Made by a program: the position numbers and the translations under genes. Source: Phycisphaerae bacterium (GTDB taxonomy: Bacteria > Planctomycetota > Phycisphaerae > Phycisphaerales > UBA1924). Taken from it: a DNA stretch of 64,000 nucleotides. Each line of letters begins with the position of its first letter. Position 1 is the stretch's first letter. Below the pieces are notes generated by a model, which worked only from the letters and a program-made list of their open reading frames with translations, was not told where the DNA came from and ran no database searches. The stretch lies in assembly GCA_022180725.1 (NCBI GenBank), contig BQMO01000002.1, forward strand, positions 62,001 to 126,000, given 5' to 3'. Positions 16,926 through 25,169 of the stretch are shown here, in pieces.

Positions 16926-18473
16926 ATGGGCCGAATCACGGTCACATCACCGAGCTCGCCTTCGGCCGCCACGCGGGCGGCATCCGATTGGGCGAACGGG
17001 TACGCGCCCGCGCCCGAGACGGTGAAGGTGGCGATCAAGCCGCGGCACGGGCACTTCATCGCGGGCCGGTGGGTGCTGCCCAAGGCCGGTCGCGGCGAGG
17101 GGTCGGGGTATTTTCCGACGATCAACCCGGCGACGGAGGCGGTGCTGAGCGAGGTGGCGCAGGGGACGGAGAAGGACGTGGACGCGGCGGTGTCCGCGGC
17201 GCGAAAGGCACTGCCCGCGTGGGCGGGGTTGCCGGGCGTGGAGCGGGCGAAGTACCTGTATCGGATCGCGCGGCGGGTGCAGGAGCGGTCGCGCGAGTTG
17301 GCGGTGCTGGAGACGCTGGACAGCGGGAAGCCGATCAAGGAAAGCCGCGACGTGGACGTGCCGCTGGTGGCGGCGCACTTTTTTTATCACGCGGGGTGGG
17401 CGGACAAGCTGGCGTTCGCCTTTCCGGGGCGGACGCCCAGGCCGGTCGGCGTGTGTGCGCAGGTCATCCCGTGGAACTTTCCGCTGCTGATGGCGGCGTG
17501 GAAGATCGCGCCCGCGCTGGCGTGCGGGAACACGGTGGTGCTCAAGCCGGCCGAAACCACGCCGCTGACGGCGCTGCGGCTGGCGGAGATCCTCGAGGAG
17601 TGCGCGTTGCCCGCGGGGGTGGTGAACCTCGTGACGGGAGACGGGCGCACCGGGGCGGCCCTGGCCTGTCACGCGGGCGTGGACAAGGTGGCCTTCACCG
17701 GGTCGACGGACGTGGGCAAGAAGATTGCCCGGGCGGCGGCGGCGCGGGGGACGAAACTGACGCTCGAGCTGGGCGGCAAATCGCCGCACATCATCTTCGA
17801 GGACGCGAGCCTCGACCAGGCGATCGAAGGCATCGTCGCGGGGATTTACTTCAACCAGGGCGAGGTGTGCTGCGCGGGGTCGCGGCTGTTCGTGCAGGAG
17901 TCGATCGTGGACACGGTGGTGCGCAAACTCGAAGGGCGCATGGCGAGTCTCCGCGTGGGCGACCCGATGGACAAGAACACCGACGTCGGCGCGGTGAACA
18001 GCCGTCAGCAACTGGAGACGATCCGGAGGTACATGGCGCTGGGCGGGGCGGAGGGCGCGACGCTGCACGTGCCCGGCGCGCACGCGGGGGATGATCCATT
18101 CGGCCCGCCGACCAATACCCTCCCGCGGGGAGCAGGATTCTGGTGCCGCCCGTGCTTCTTTACCGGCGTGCAGCCGAGCCACACGATCGCGCGGGAGGAG
18201 ATCTTCGGCCCGGTGCTGAGCGTGCTGACGTTCCGAACGCCGGAGGAGGCGATTCAGCGGGCGAACAACACGCCGTACGGCCTGGCGGCGGGCGTGTGGA
18301 CGGACAAGGGCTCCAAGATCTTCGATATCGCGGCGAAACTGAAGGCCGGCGTCGTCTGGTGCAATACCTACAACAAGTTCGATCCCGCCAGCCCCTTCGG
18401 GGGATACAAGGAATCGGGGTTTGGACGCGAAGGCGGCGTGCAGGGACTTCGGGCGTACGTCGTGCTGGAGTAA
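16926..18473 (+). CDS. NAD(P)-dependent aldehyde dehydrogenase
   Basis: A 515-residue ALDH superfamily enzyme oxidising an aldehyde to the acid. The cofactor and catalytic regions are all present: VIPWNFPLLMAAWKIAPALA, NTVVLKPAETTP, VAFTGSTDVGKKI, LELGGKSPHII (general base Glu) and GEVCCAGSRL (nucleophilic Cys, one of two adjacent). The C-terminus has EEIFGPVLSV and the NTYNKFDPASPFGGYKESG motif. GGAG precedes the ATG at good spacing, and a TACCCT box sits 15 nt upstream. Together with deoC it could form a route from deoxyribose-5-phosphate through acetaldehyde to acetate; specificity is inferred from neighbourhood. It converges on the secretion operon, with 3 nt between stops. Confidence 0.9.
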   Translation: MGRITVTSPSSPSAATRAASDWANGYAPAPETVKVAIKPRHGHFIAGRWVLPKAGRGEGSGYFPTINPATEAVLSEVAQGTEKDVDAAVSAARKALPAWAGLPGVERAKYLYRIARRVQERSRELAVLETLDSGKPIKESRDVDVPLVAAHFFYHAGWADKLAFAFPGRTPRPVGVCAQVIPWNFPLLMAAWKIAPALACGNTVVLKPAETTPLTALRLAEILEECALPAGVVNLVTGDGRTGAALACHAGVDKVAFTGSTDVGKKIARAAAARGTKLTLELGGKSPHIIFEDASLDQAIEGIVAGIYFNQGEVCCAGSRLFVQESIVDTVVRKLEGRMASLRVGDPMDKNTDVGAVNSRQQLETIRRYMALGGAEGATLHVPGAHAGDDPFGPPTNTLPRGAGFWCRPCFFTGVQPSHTIAREEIFGPVLSVLTFRTPEEAIQRANNTPYGLAAGVWTDKGSKIFDIAAKLKAGVVWCNTYNKFDPASPFGGYKESGFGREGGVQGLRAYVVLE

Positions 18474-18476
18474 TGC

Positions 18477-19034
18477 TCACGGCCCCTGTCGCGAGCGCAG
18501 CGTCAGGACATGAGAAACGCCACTCGTGTGATTCAACGTCACGGTCCCGGCGGCACGGTCGATGTGCGCCACGGACCATCCCGGGGCGATGGTGTCGCCC
18601 GGGCGTCGAACACGCCCATCGATCACCGCGATGGCCTGTTCTCCCGCGGCCATAATCGACGTAAGCATGACCACGGGCGTCGTAATCGGCGTACGTGTTG
18701 GCGGGTTCATGCGATCCCCGGCCGGACTATCGGCGGCGTTCGAGAGGGGTTCGCGCCTTCGCATGACGATCGGCGAATCGCCGAACCCGCCGGCGGCGAT
18801 CTGATCCATCACGGCACGGAGTTCCGACTGGGCGGGCGTCGGCCGAGTCTGATGGGGGGTGAGGATGATCGAACCCGACTCGGAGGCCGGCACGGCGCCG
18901 GCCACCGCCGGTCCGTGCGCCGGGAGCACGACGCGGAACGCGAGCACGGCACAGGCCGGGGCGAATGCGAGCACCGTCATCGGCACGCGGCGCCTCCATC
19001 GGTGCGTCGGTATGGCCACAGGCGTCGGGGTCAT
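18477..19034 (-). CDS. GspC-like (type II secretion) or PilP-like protein
   Basis: A 185-residue protein with one N-terminal membrane helix (TVLAFAPACAVLAFRVVLP) and a periplasmic C-terminal domain: VMLTSIMAAGEQAIAVIDGRVRRPGDTI, then GWSVAHIDRAAGTVTLNH. This resembles the homology region of GspC or PilP, which links the inner-membrane platform to the secretin. It is the last gene of the minus-strand secretion operon, and its ATG overlaps the stop of the PilO-like gene as ATGA. Similarity is by fold and position, not a clear signature. Confidence 0.6.
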   Translation of the reverse strand: MTPTPVAIPTHRWRRRVPMTVLAFAPACAVLAFRVVLPAHGPAVAGAVPASESGSIILTPHQTRPTPAQSELRAVMDQIAAGGFGDSPIVMRRREPLSNAADSPAGDRMNPPTRTPITTPVVMLTSIMAAGEQAIAVIDGRVRRPGDTIAPGWSVAHIDRAAGTVTLNHTSGVSHVLTLRSRQGP

Positions 19035-19675
19035 CGGTCCCTCCGTTTCGGGGTGGTATCACGCTCACCCGGTGACGGCGGCGCCAGCCGCACGTGGATC
19101 GTTTCGATCGTCGCGCTCAGGATCGATGCTTGACCGGACGGTGACGGCGCCGTCGCCGACACCCGGAGCGCCCCGAGCCGCGTCGCGCCGAGTTGATGTT
19201 CGCACGCGTGCACAAACTCGGCGATGGCGGCGTAGGTGCCCGTGATATCCACCGTGTACCCGGCGGTTTCGACGGCGACCTCGTGCGGTTGACGAGCGCC
19301 GGCCCGCACGGCTTGGCGCGCGGCGGCAGGCTCGATCCGTTCCAGCCGCACCCCGCTTGCGGTGGCGAGGCGGCGGAGCGATTCGTACAGCCGTCCGGTG
19401 TCTCCGGAGATCGAGGCCCAGGCGTAGAGGTCCCCGAGTTGCCCACGCATGGACTCGATCGCGGGCGCGAGGTCCGCGACGGATTCGGCGTTGGATTCGA
19501 TCTGTTCGAGTTCGCGGAGCGAGGTGGCCAGCCGTGCCTGCTCGGCGGAGGCTCGACGCTCGAGCGGGCGGACGAGCAGCGCCCAAGCCGCACAGGCGGC
19601 CAGCGCGGCGACCGCGGCGCGCATGGCGTACTGGCGCGTCATCGCCGGACGAGTTCCGGACGGTTCCTTGGTCAT
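19031..19675 (-). CDS. PilO/GspM-like inner-membrane assembly protein
   Basis: A 214-residue bitopic protein: short cytoplasmic N-terminus, one membrane helix (AAVAALAACAAWALLV), a coiled coil rich in Glu/Arg/Leu (about residues 33-75), then a ferredoxin-like periplasmic domain ending in strands TVDITGTYAAIAEFVH and ILSATIETIHVRLA. This is the architecture of PilO (type IV pili) and GspM (type II secretion). The ATG at 19675 overlaps the stop of the PilM-PilN gene (ATGA), which fixes the start despite a longer open frame. It would pair with the PilN-like half of the upstream protein. Confidence 0.7.
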   Translation of the reverse strand: MTKEPSGTRPAMTRQYAMRAAVAALAACAAWALLVRPLERRASAEQARLATSLRELEQIESNAESVADLAPAIESMRGQLGDLYAWASISGDTGRLYESLRRLATASGVRLERIEPAAARQAVRAGARQPHEVAVETAGYTVDITGTYAAIAEFVHACEHQLGATRLGALRVSATAPSPSGQASILSATIETIHVRLAPPSPGERDTTPKRRDR

Positions 19676-21369
19676 GGGGCAGCCTCCGGATCGAGGGCGG
19701 CGTGACGCAAGCCCGGCATCGGCACGGGAAGGGTCCGAAGCGTGACCGCGATCGTGAACTGCTTGACCTCCTGCCCCGCGGCGAACTCGGACCGCGTCGA
19801 CACCATGCGGGCGGACTCGACCAGGGGCGACTTGCTGAGGCGGTCGATCAACCCGGCCAGGACGTCTTCGGCGGAGCGGGCATCCTCGGCGGGCCACGAG
19901 GTCCCACGGAGCGTCAGGATGGACGAGGACGTTCCATCCTTGGCCGGGCTCCCGGCGACTTCGGCGAGTTCGATATCCGGGCCCACGATCTGGGTCAGGT
20001 TGGCGAGCGTCGCCTTCCAATGTGGTCTGGCGGGCATTGCCTGAATCACCGCGCCCGTTGCGGAGACGAGTTCGGCCGAGGTTGCGGCGGCGAGTTCGCG
20101 GAGTTCGCGCTGCGACCGAACGGCGGCGACGCGCGACTCGAGCATGGCCGTGCGCGATTCGGTTTCCGCCAACCGTGCCCGCGCCTGGTACCAAAGCCCG
20201 CCGACCACGGCGAACGCGGCGAGCGCGCCCGTCCAGACCGCGCGACGCAGGGCGGTTTCCTCGCGCCGCCGCGCTTCACTCGGGGGCAGCAACGCCATCG
20301 AGCGATGAAACGCCGTGATCGCGTGCGCAAGTTCCCCGGCGGGGTCCGGGATACCGCCGGACGAGGACGGCCCGGCGGCGTGCCCCTCCGCGCGCGAGAC
20401 GGCCCAATCGAGTTCCCCCGCGAACATGGCGCCAAGCCCGGGCACCTCGGCGCCGGGGCCGGCCAAGTGCACCGTGGCCCGGGCGAGGTCGCCCTCGGGC
20501 AGCCCGAATCGCAGCGATTGCTTGGTTTCCACGATGAAACGCTGCAGAATGCTCTGCATCAAGGGCAGGACCGATTCGGCCTTCAGCCCGGTCGCGGGGT
20601 CCACGAGCGTGCCCCGCGCGGGGACCCCCACGGTCATCAGCAGCGCCATGGCCGCGTCCGCGTGCATCGGTCTACCGGCGTTCGCCGCGGCGCGCTCGAA
20701 GGCCTGGGCGAGCGGCGCGGCTCCGAGATCGAGCATGCGCACGAAGAGCATCCGCCCGCGATTCTTCGCCACGATGATGGTCGTGTGGGAGTCGATCCAA
20801 ACCAGCGCGTGCGCCCCGTCGTCCGGGCACGACGCCGCTGCGCGGATCGCCGCGGACGCGAGGAGCGATCGGGCGGGGACCAGCGAATCGATCGTCAATC
20901 CCGCGCGGATCATCAACCCGCCGATCGCCTCGACGTGGGAGACCTGCTCCCCCGCGAGCAGCACGTGCGAGCGAGCCGGGTCGAGCACGCCCTGGAACTC
21001 GGACGCGTCCTCGCGCAGCACGGGACACGCCGAGGTGACACGCGATGCGCCGTCGGTCGTGGATTCGCGGAGCATGAGGTGCGCCGCCTGGAGGGCACGC
21101 GCCCCGTGGAGCGGGACCGAGGTGCAATCGACGAACGTCCCCGGGGCCGTGTAGATCACGCGGGCACGCGAGCCCGCTCGCACCCCGCCGGCCGCCAAGG
21201 CCCCGTTCAAGGGTTTTTCGAGGTCGCGCAGGCCGTTCTCCCACGAAGTTGTCCACGAGGCCGGGTCCAGCCGAACGTGCTCGACCTGCGTCAGGCGCGA
21301 TCCACGTACCGTGGCCAGCCGGAGCGCACCGGGCGAAAGGCCGATCAGGACCAGGTCGGGTCTTAGCAC
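19672..21369 (-). CDS. PilM-PilN fusion (GspL-like) protein
   Basis: A 565-residue protein joining an actin-fold PilM-like domain (about residues 1-320) to a PilN-like segment: a membrane helix (VWTGALAAFAVVGGLWYQA, near 375), coiled coil and periplasmic ferredoxin-like domain. In type IV pili PilM and PilN are separate; fused they resemble GspL of type II secretion, which recruits GspE to the membrane. The N-terminal motif is LVLIGLSPGALRLATVRG, and DLGAAPLAQAFERAAA lies in the ATPase-like core. It starts at GTG with GGAGG 8 nt upstream, 74 nt after the preceding gene. Its stop overlaps the PilO-like ATG. Confidence 0.75.
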   Translation of the reverse strand: MLRPDLVLIGLSPGALRLATVRGSRLTQVEHVRLDPASWTTSWENGLRDLEKPLNGALAAGGVRAGSRARVIYTAPGTFVDCTSVPLHGARALQAAHLMLRESTTDGASRVTSACPVLREDASEFQGVLDPARSHVLLAGEQVSHVEAIGGLMIRAGLTIDSLVPARSLLASAAIRAAASCPDDGAHALVWIDSHTTIIVAKNRGRMLFVRMLDLGAAPLAQAFERAAANAGRPMHADAAMALLMTVGVPARGTLVDPATGLKAESVLPLMQSILQRFIVETKQSLRFGLPEGDLARATVHLAGPGAEVPGLGAMFAGELDWAVSRAEGHAAGPSSSGGIPDPAGELAHAITAFHRSMALLPPSEARRREETALRRAVWTGALAAFAVVGGLWYQARARLAETESRTAMLESRVAAVRSQRELRELAAATSAELVSATGAVIQAMPARPHWKATLANLTQIVGPDIELAEVAGSPAKDGTSSSILTLRGTSWPAEDARSAEDVLAGLIDRLSKSPLVESARMVSTRSEFAAGQEVKQFTIAVTLRTLPVPMPGLRHAALDPEAAP

Positions 21370-21443
21370 GAGAAATACCTCCGGGCGGAGCGCTGCCCGA
21401 GGTGGTATCGGCCGAACCCTGCCGACACTTTGGGACCATGCCC

Positions 21444-21830
21444 CTACGGCTCGTCGAGTGTTAACTTCACTCGTCGGCGCGTCGTCCCACTGGACCCGAT
21501 AATCACGATATCGCCGGGTTGACCGACGTTGGGCATCACCTCGTACTCGACCATGGCGTGTGTGAGCGGGAGCGTTGATCCCGCCGCGGGAAGTGGCTCG
21601 CCGGCGAGGGTCAACCGGAGCGTGACGACCGCGCCGGATTCCGCCGCGAAGAACGCCCGGGAAGTTTCGAGCCGCATGGCCCCCACCGCGGACTCGTCGC
21701 CCGAGGCCGCCACCGCGCCGAGCACGGCCATGTTGAGGATGGCCAGGACGACGACGATGACGGCGATGCCCGCGCCGCGACGCCAGAGGCCGCCGAAACG
21801 ACGCGCGGTCGGGCCAAGGACTGAGTTCAT
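21444..21830 (-). CDS. PilX/GspK-like minor pseudopilin component
   Basis: A 128-residue protein with a basic N-terminus, one hydrophobic helix (GIAVIVVVLAILNMAVLGAV) and the LETSRAFFAAESGAV segment typical of PilX/GspK N-termini, where a Glu-containing A-A-E-S-G follows the helix. It lacks a clear G/A-FTLIE cleavage motif. The periplasmic part is short and all beta. Its ATG overlaps the stop of the GspJ-like gene (ATGA). GspK normally caps the pseudopilus tip and is about 300 residues, so this is a reduced version or a functional analogue. Confidence 0.6.
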   Translation of the reverse strand: MNSVLGPTARRFGGLWRRGAGIAVIVVVLAILNMAVLGAVAASGDESAVGAMRLETSRAFFAAESGAVVTLRLTLAGEPLPAAGSTLPLTHAMVEYEVMPNVGQPGDIVIIGSSGTTRRRVKLTLDEP

Positions 21831-22342
21831 GGCGTCACCGCCTTCATCCGCGGAAAGGCCGCGGCGTGGAGCGAGAACGAACGGACCGTGAGCGACACAT
21901 GGAAGCGCTGGGTGGATGTCAGCGACGCGGCGGTCGATGTCCGCCCGTCGGACGCGAGGCACGTGAGTGCGAACGAGTCCACGTCCTCGCACAAGACCGA
22001 CGACCCGCCGCCCGGGGACAGCAAGGAGAGCGTCGTGCCCGTGAGTCGCAGGCCACGCCCATCGGTGAACACGATCTCGGTCGCCGACGCCGAGGCGATG
22101 CCCAGCGTGCCGGGGCTGTCCCCATCGGGCGCATCGCGGAGCAAGCGGATCGATTTCTCGAGCGCGTACGCGCCTCGTTCGCACGCGCGGCGGGCCTCCG
22201 CGGCCCCGGCATAAGCGTCGGTCGCGCCGGCAATGACCGGCATGGAAACGCCCGCCACGATCGCGAGGATCGTGATCGACACCACGAGTTCCACCAGCGT
22301 GGCGGCACGACGCGTGCGCAGGTTGGATGTCACGCGCGTCAT
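21827..22342 (-). CDS. GspJ-like minor pseudopilin
   Basis: A 171-residue prepilin. RRAATLVELVVSITILAIVAG is the type III signal: basic leader, cleavage before ATLVE, conserved Glu at mature position 5, then a hydrophobic helix. The rest is a beta-rich domain with GRGLRLTGTTLSLL. Its place between the GspI-like and GspK-like genes suggests the GspJ position of the pseudopilus tip. The start was set at the ATG that overlaps the stop of the GspI-like gene. Confidence 0.7.
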   Translation of the reverse strand: MTRVTSNLRTRRAATLVELVVSITILAIVAGVSMPVIAGATDAYAGAAEARRACERGAYALEKSIRLLRDAPDGDSPGTLGIASASATEIVFTDGRGLRLTGTTLSLLSPGGGSSVLCEDVDSFALTCLASDGRTSTAASLTSTQRFHVSLTVRSFSLHAAAFPRMKAVTP

Positions 22343-22827
22343 AGATCGGTCACCATGGCCTCGACCTGAAGCACGATCGGCGTGGCGCTGGATGCCGAGC
22401 CGTACGTCACGGTGACCGTGGCGCGCCGAAAGAGATTCTTCGACGCGTCGGCGTTGACGGCGCCGGTCGCATCGATCAACGCACTGAACTCCACCGTGTA
22501 CGCGAATCCGATGGCCTCCGAGGGGCCGGTGAGCGTGGCGAGTCTCGCCCGCAGGCCGGTGGTCGGAGTGTCGAGATACGCCGCGGGCGAGGCGAACGCG
22601 GCAAAGCCCAGGCCCGGGGCATCGCTCGACGCGTCGGCGAGGATCGTCTCCATGACGGTGGTCGCCAGCGTCGAGGCGCGGACGGCGTTCACGCTGTCGG
22701 CCCGGCGTGAGGCCGATTCCCCCAGCCACGCCACGGTCGACGGCACGGAGATCGCGAGCACGAGGACGACGATGATCGCCTCGAGGAGGGAGAAGGCCCG
22801 GCGGGCGTGTCGGCGTGGGGCGCTCAT
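22339..22827 (-). CDS. GspI-like minor pseudopilin
   Basis: A 162-residue prepilin with leader MSAPRRHARRA and mature start FSLLEAIIVVLVLAISVPST, with Glu at position 5. The body is ASTLATTVMETILADA followed by beta strands, as in GspI/PilV minor pilins. Its ATG overlaps the stop of the GspH-like gene (ATGA) and its own stop overlaps the GspJ-like ATG, so translation is probably coupled through the whole set. Confidence 0.7.
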   Translation of the reverse strand: MSAPRRHARRAFSLLEAIIVVLVLAISVPSTVAWLGESASRRADSVNAVRASTLATTVMETILADASSDAPGLGFAAFASPAAYLDTPTTGLRARLATLTGPSEAIGFAYTVEFSALIDATGAVNADASKNLFRRATVTVTYGSASSATPIVLQVEAMVTDL

Positions 22828-23354
22828 CGCGTGATTGCTCCGGTGACGCCCCGGATGGTGATCGTGAACCCGCCCGTCAGGGTGATCGACGCGTCCTGCG
22901 ACCACGTTCCCAGCGAGGCGCCCGCGGCGGAACGTGCGTGGGGCGCGCCGTCGTAGGCGAACCAGATCGTCTGGGCGCCCGACCCCGCCGGGGTTGACAC
23001 GTGCGTGATCTGAACGCCCGGGTAGGCCGCGGCGAGGTTGAACACCGGCTCAGCCTGGCCGAGCGGATCGGTCGCGGGTGTCGGGGTGCCACCCGCCGAG
23101 GCGATGGTGAGCGTTCGGAGCGTCTGGGCGGCGGGGTCGATCGCGAGGCCGAACGGCGCGCCCTCGGCCATGGCCCGCGCGCGTGCGACACCGAGGCGAC
23201 GTTCGAGTTCGTCGGCCGCGGACGCCTGTCGTGCCGCGGATATCGACGACAACGCGGGGATGGCCGTCGCCGCGAGAATCCCCGTGATGATGATGACCAG
23301 GGCCGCTTCGAGCAGCGTGAATCCTCGATGAGTTGTCACGAGTCGAGGGCGCAT
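22824..23354 (-). CDS. GspH-like pseudopilin
   Basis: A 176-residue prepilin. The leader MRPRLVTTHRG precedes FTLLEAALVIIITGILAATA, a textbook prepilin-peptidase site with Glu5. ARARAMAEGAPFGLAIDPAAQ follows, typical of GspH/FimT proteins, in which the helix is followed by a run of strands. The start at 23354 lies 10 nt after the stop of gspG. Confidence 0.75.
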   Translation of the reverse strand: MRPRLVTTHRGFTLLEAALVIIITGILAATAIPALSSISAARQASAADELERRLGVARARAMAEGAPFGLAIDPAAQTLRTLTIASAGGTPTPATDPLGQAEPVFNLAAAYPGVQITHVSTPAGSGAQTIWFAYDGAPHARSAAGASLGTWSQDASITLTGGFTITIRGVTGAITR

Positions 23355-23364
23355 GGGGCGAGGC

Positions 23365-23871
23365 TTACAACTGGTTGGCGGTCCTGAATCCGCCGGCGCC
23401 ATCGCTGACCGTCGTGATCTCTGTGGAGTTTGCGTAGAAGATGGCGGCGGGTGGATTGGCCGTGTTATCCACGTAGTAGTTCCAGCCGTACGCGGTTGGA
23501 TTCACGACGGTCCGCGCGGCGGCCTGCGCCGCGGTGACGGCCTGGACGGTTGCATGGTTGTTGTACGGGTTGGGGGGCATGGCGGATTGGAGCACCGTTC
23601 CCTGCGTGGTCAGTTGCGCGAGCGTCGGAAAGGGCACGTTGCCGGCGATCACCTGCCGCGCGCGGTATCCGGCGATGGATGATCGCACCCCGCCCAGCCC
23701 GCCCTGAAGGGCTGAAGCTTTCGCGTCGTTGGAGACGCCTCCGAACTGGGGGATCACGATCGCGGCGAGAATGCCGACGATCAGCACGACCACCATGACC
23801 TCAATAAACGTGAACGCTCGCCGTGCGGCCTGGGCCCAGTGTTCGAGAAACGCGATGTGCATGCGTTCCAT
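23365..23871 (-). CDS. gspG: Major pseudopilin GspG-like
   Basis: A 168-residue prepilin: leader ending AARRA, then FTFIEVMVVVLIVGILAAIV, then IPQFGGVSNDAKASALQGGL, the GspG/PilA hallmark region (I-P-x-x-x-x-x-x-D-A-K-x-x-A). YNYY-like strands (YGWNYYVDN) occur near the C-terminus. This would be the main subunit of the pseudopilus that drives substrate through the secretin. An ATG three codons downstream (23862) is an alternative start. A 92-nt gap separates it from gspF, so it may have its own promoter or be expressed more strongly. Confidence 0.8.
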   Translation of the reverse strand: MERMHIAFLEHWAQAARRAFTFIEVMVVVLIVGILAAIVIPQFGGVSNDAKASALQGGLGGVRSSIAGYRARQVIAGNVPFPTLAQLTTQGTVLQSAMPPNPYNNHATVQAVTAAQAAARTVVNPTAYGWNYYVDNTANPPAAIFYANSTEITTVSDGAGGFRTANQL

Positions 23872-23963
23872 ATCGAGCGCCACGCCCCCGCGGTTGCGAT
23901 GATCGAGGAACTGATTGTGCCGCCGGTACGGATCGTTCGTGGGATGCCGTCTGTGCGGACGGC

Positions 23964-25169
23964 TCAGTGGTTGATCGAGGCCATTTTCCACATCGGCAGG
24001 AACACCGCCAGGGCCACGACCAGCACGATCCCGGCCATCGCCACGGTCATCAGCGGCTCGATGACGGTGTTCACGTTCTTGGTGAGGTGCGAGGCTTCAC
24101 GGTCGTAGTACCGCGAGACGATGGTGCACGACTTGGCGAGTTCGGCCGAGTCCTTGCCCGCGCCGAGCATGCGTTTCGCGAAGCTCGGGATGTACGACGC
24201 CGACCGGATGACGTCCACGAACGCCTCGCCGGTCTTGAGCCGATCGCACATCATCTCGCATTCCGCAACGAACACGGGGCGTCCGGTCGATCGCCCGCCG
24301 ATGCGCACCGCCTCGACCAGGTCCAGCCCGGATTCCAGCGCGATGGACAGCACGCGCGCGAACCGCCCGGCCGTCACGGCGACGATGATGCGGCGGACAT
24401 AGGGCACGCGGAGTAGAAGGCGTTCCAGGGTGAATCGGCCCGCGGGCCTCGACCACGCGGCCATCAAGGACACGACCGCGCCCGCGAGCACGCCGGCGTA
24501 GACGTACCATTGCTCGCGGACGTTGTTGCCCAGGGCCTGGATGATCCGCGTGGCGAGCGGCATCTCGGCGCCCTGCGACGCGAACGTCGCGGCAAACTTC
24601 GGCACGACGAACACCACGATCACTGTGACGGCGACGGCGACCACGGACAGGACAATGGCCGGGTACATCATGGCCCGGCGCAACTGTTGCCGCACCTCGA
24701 GTTGCTTCTCGAGCAGTTCGGCGAGGTGGTTCATGACCGCGGACAGGTTGCCCGATTTTTCTCCGGCGCGGATGGTCTCGATGTACACTTCGCCGAAGGC
24801 CTCGCGGTACTGACCGAGCGCGCTGGTGAGGGCCTCCCCGCTCTCGATGCGGGCCGCGATGTCGCGGATCATCTCCGTCAGGGCGCTCTTGCCCTCGTGC
24901 TCGGCGATCGCCGCCAGCCCGCGGTCGATCGGGATTCGCGCCTCGGCCAGCACGGCGAGTTCGCGCGTCAGGCCGACGATGTCTTCCTGCTTCAGCCGCT
25001 GCCACGAGAACATCGGGCCTCGGGTTTTCTGGGCATCGAGGGCCAGCGGGGTCAGCCGGGCCGCCGCAATGCGCTTGAACGCGTCGCGTTCGTCCGCCGC
25101 GAGGATCGTCCCGCGACGGGACTTGCCCTCGGCGTCGACCGCGCGGTACTCGAAGAGCCGGGCGCTCAT
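23964..25169 (-). CDS. gspF: Type II secretion inner-membrane platform protein GspF
   Basis: A 401-residue polytopic protein with two T2SF domains. The N-terminus MSARLFEYRAVDAEGKSRRG is the standard GspF/PilC opening. The repeated domains contain TRELAVLAEARIPIDRGL and FARVLSIALESGLDLVEAV, each followed by a membrane helix (AIVLSVVAVAVTVIVVFVV and the terminal VAMAGIVLVVALAVFLPMW). GspF couples the GspE ATPase to pseudopilus assembly. The ATG overlaps the gspE stop as ATGA. Confidence 0.9.
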   Translation of the reverse strand: MSARLFEYRAVDAEGKSRRGTILAADERDAFKRIAAARLTPLALDAQKTRGPMFSWQRLKQEDIVGLTRELAVLAEARIPIDRGLAAIAEHEGKSALTEMIRDIAARIESGEALTSALGQYREAFGEVYIETIRAGEKSGNLSAVMNHLAELLEKQLEVRQQLRRAMMYPAIVLSVVAVAVTVIVVFVVPKFAATFASQGAEMPLATRIIQALGNNVREQWYVYAGVLAGAVVSLMAAWSRPAGRFTLERLLLRVPYVRRIIVAVTAGRFARVLSIALESGLDLVEAVRIGGRSTGRPVFVAECEMMCDRLKTGEAFVDVIRSASYIPSFAKRMLGAGKDSAELAKSCTIVSRYYDREASHLTKNVNTVIEPLMTVAMAGIVLVVALAVFLPMWKMASINH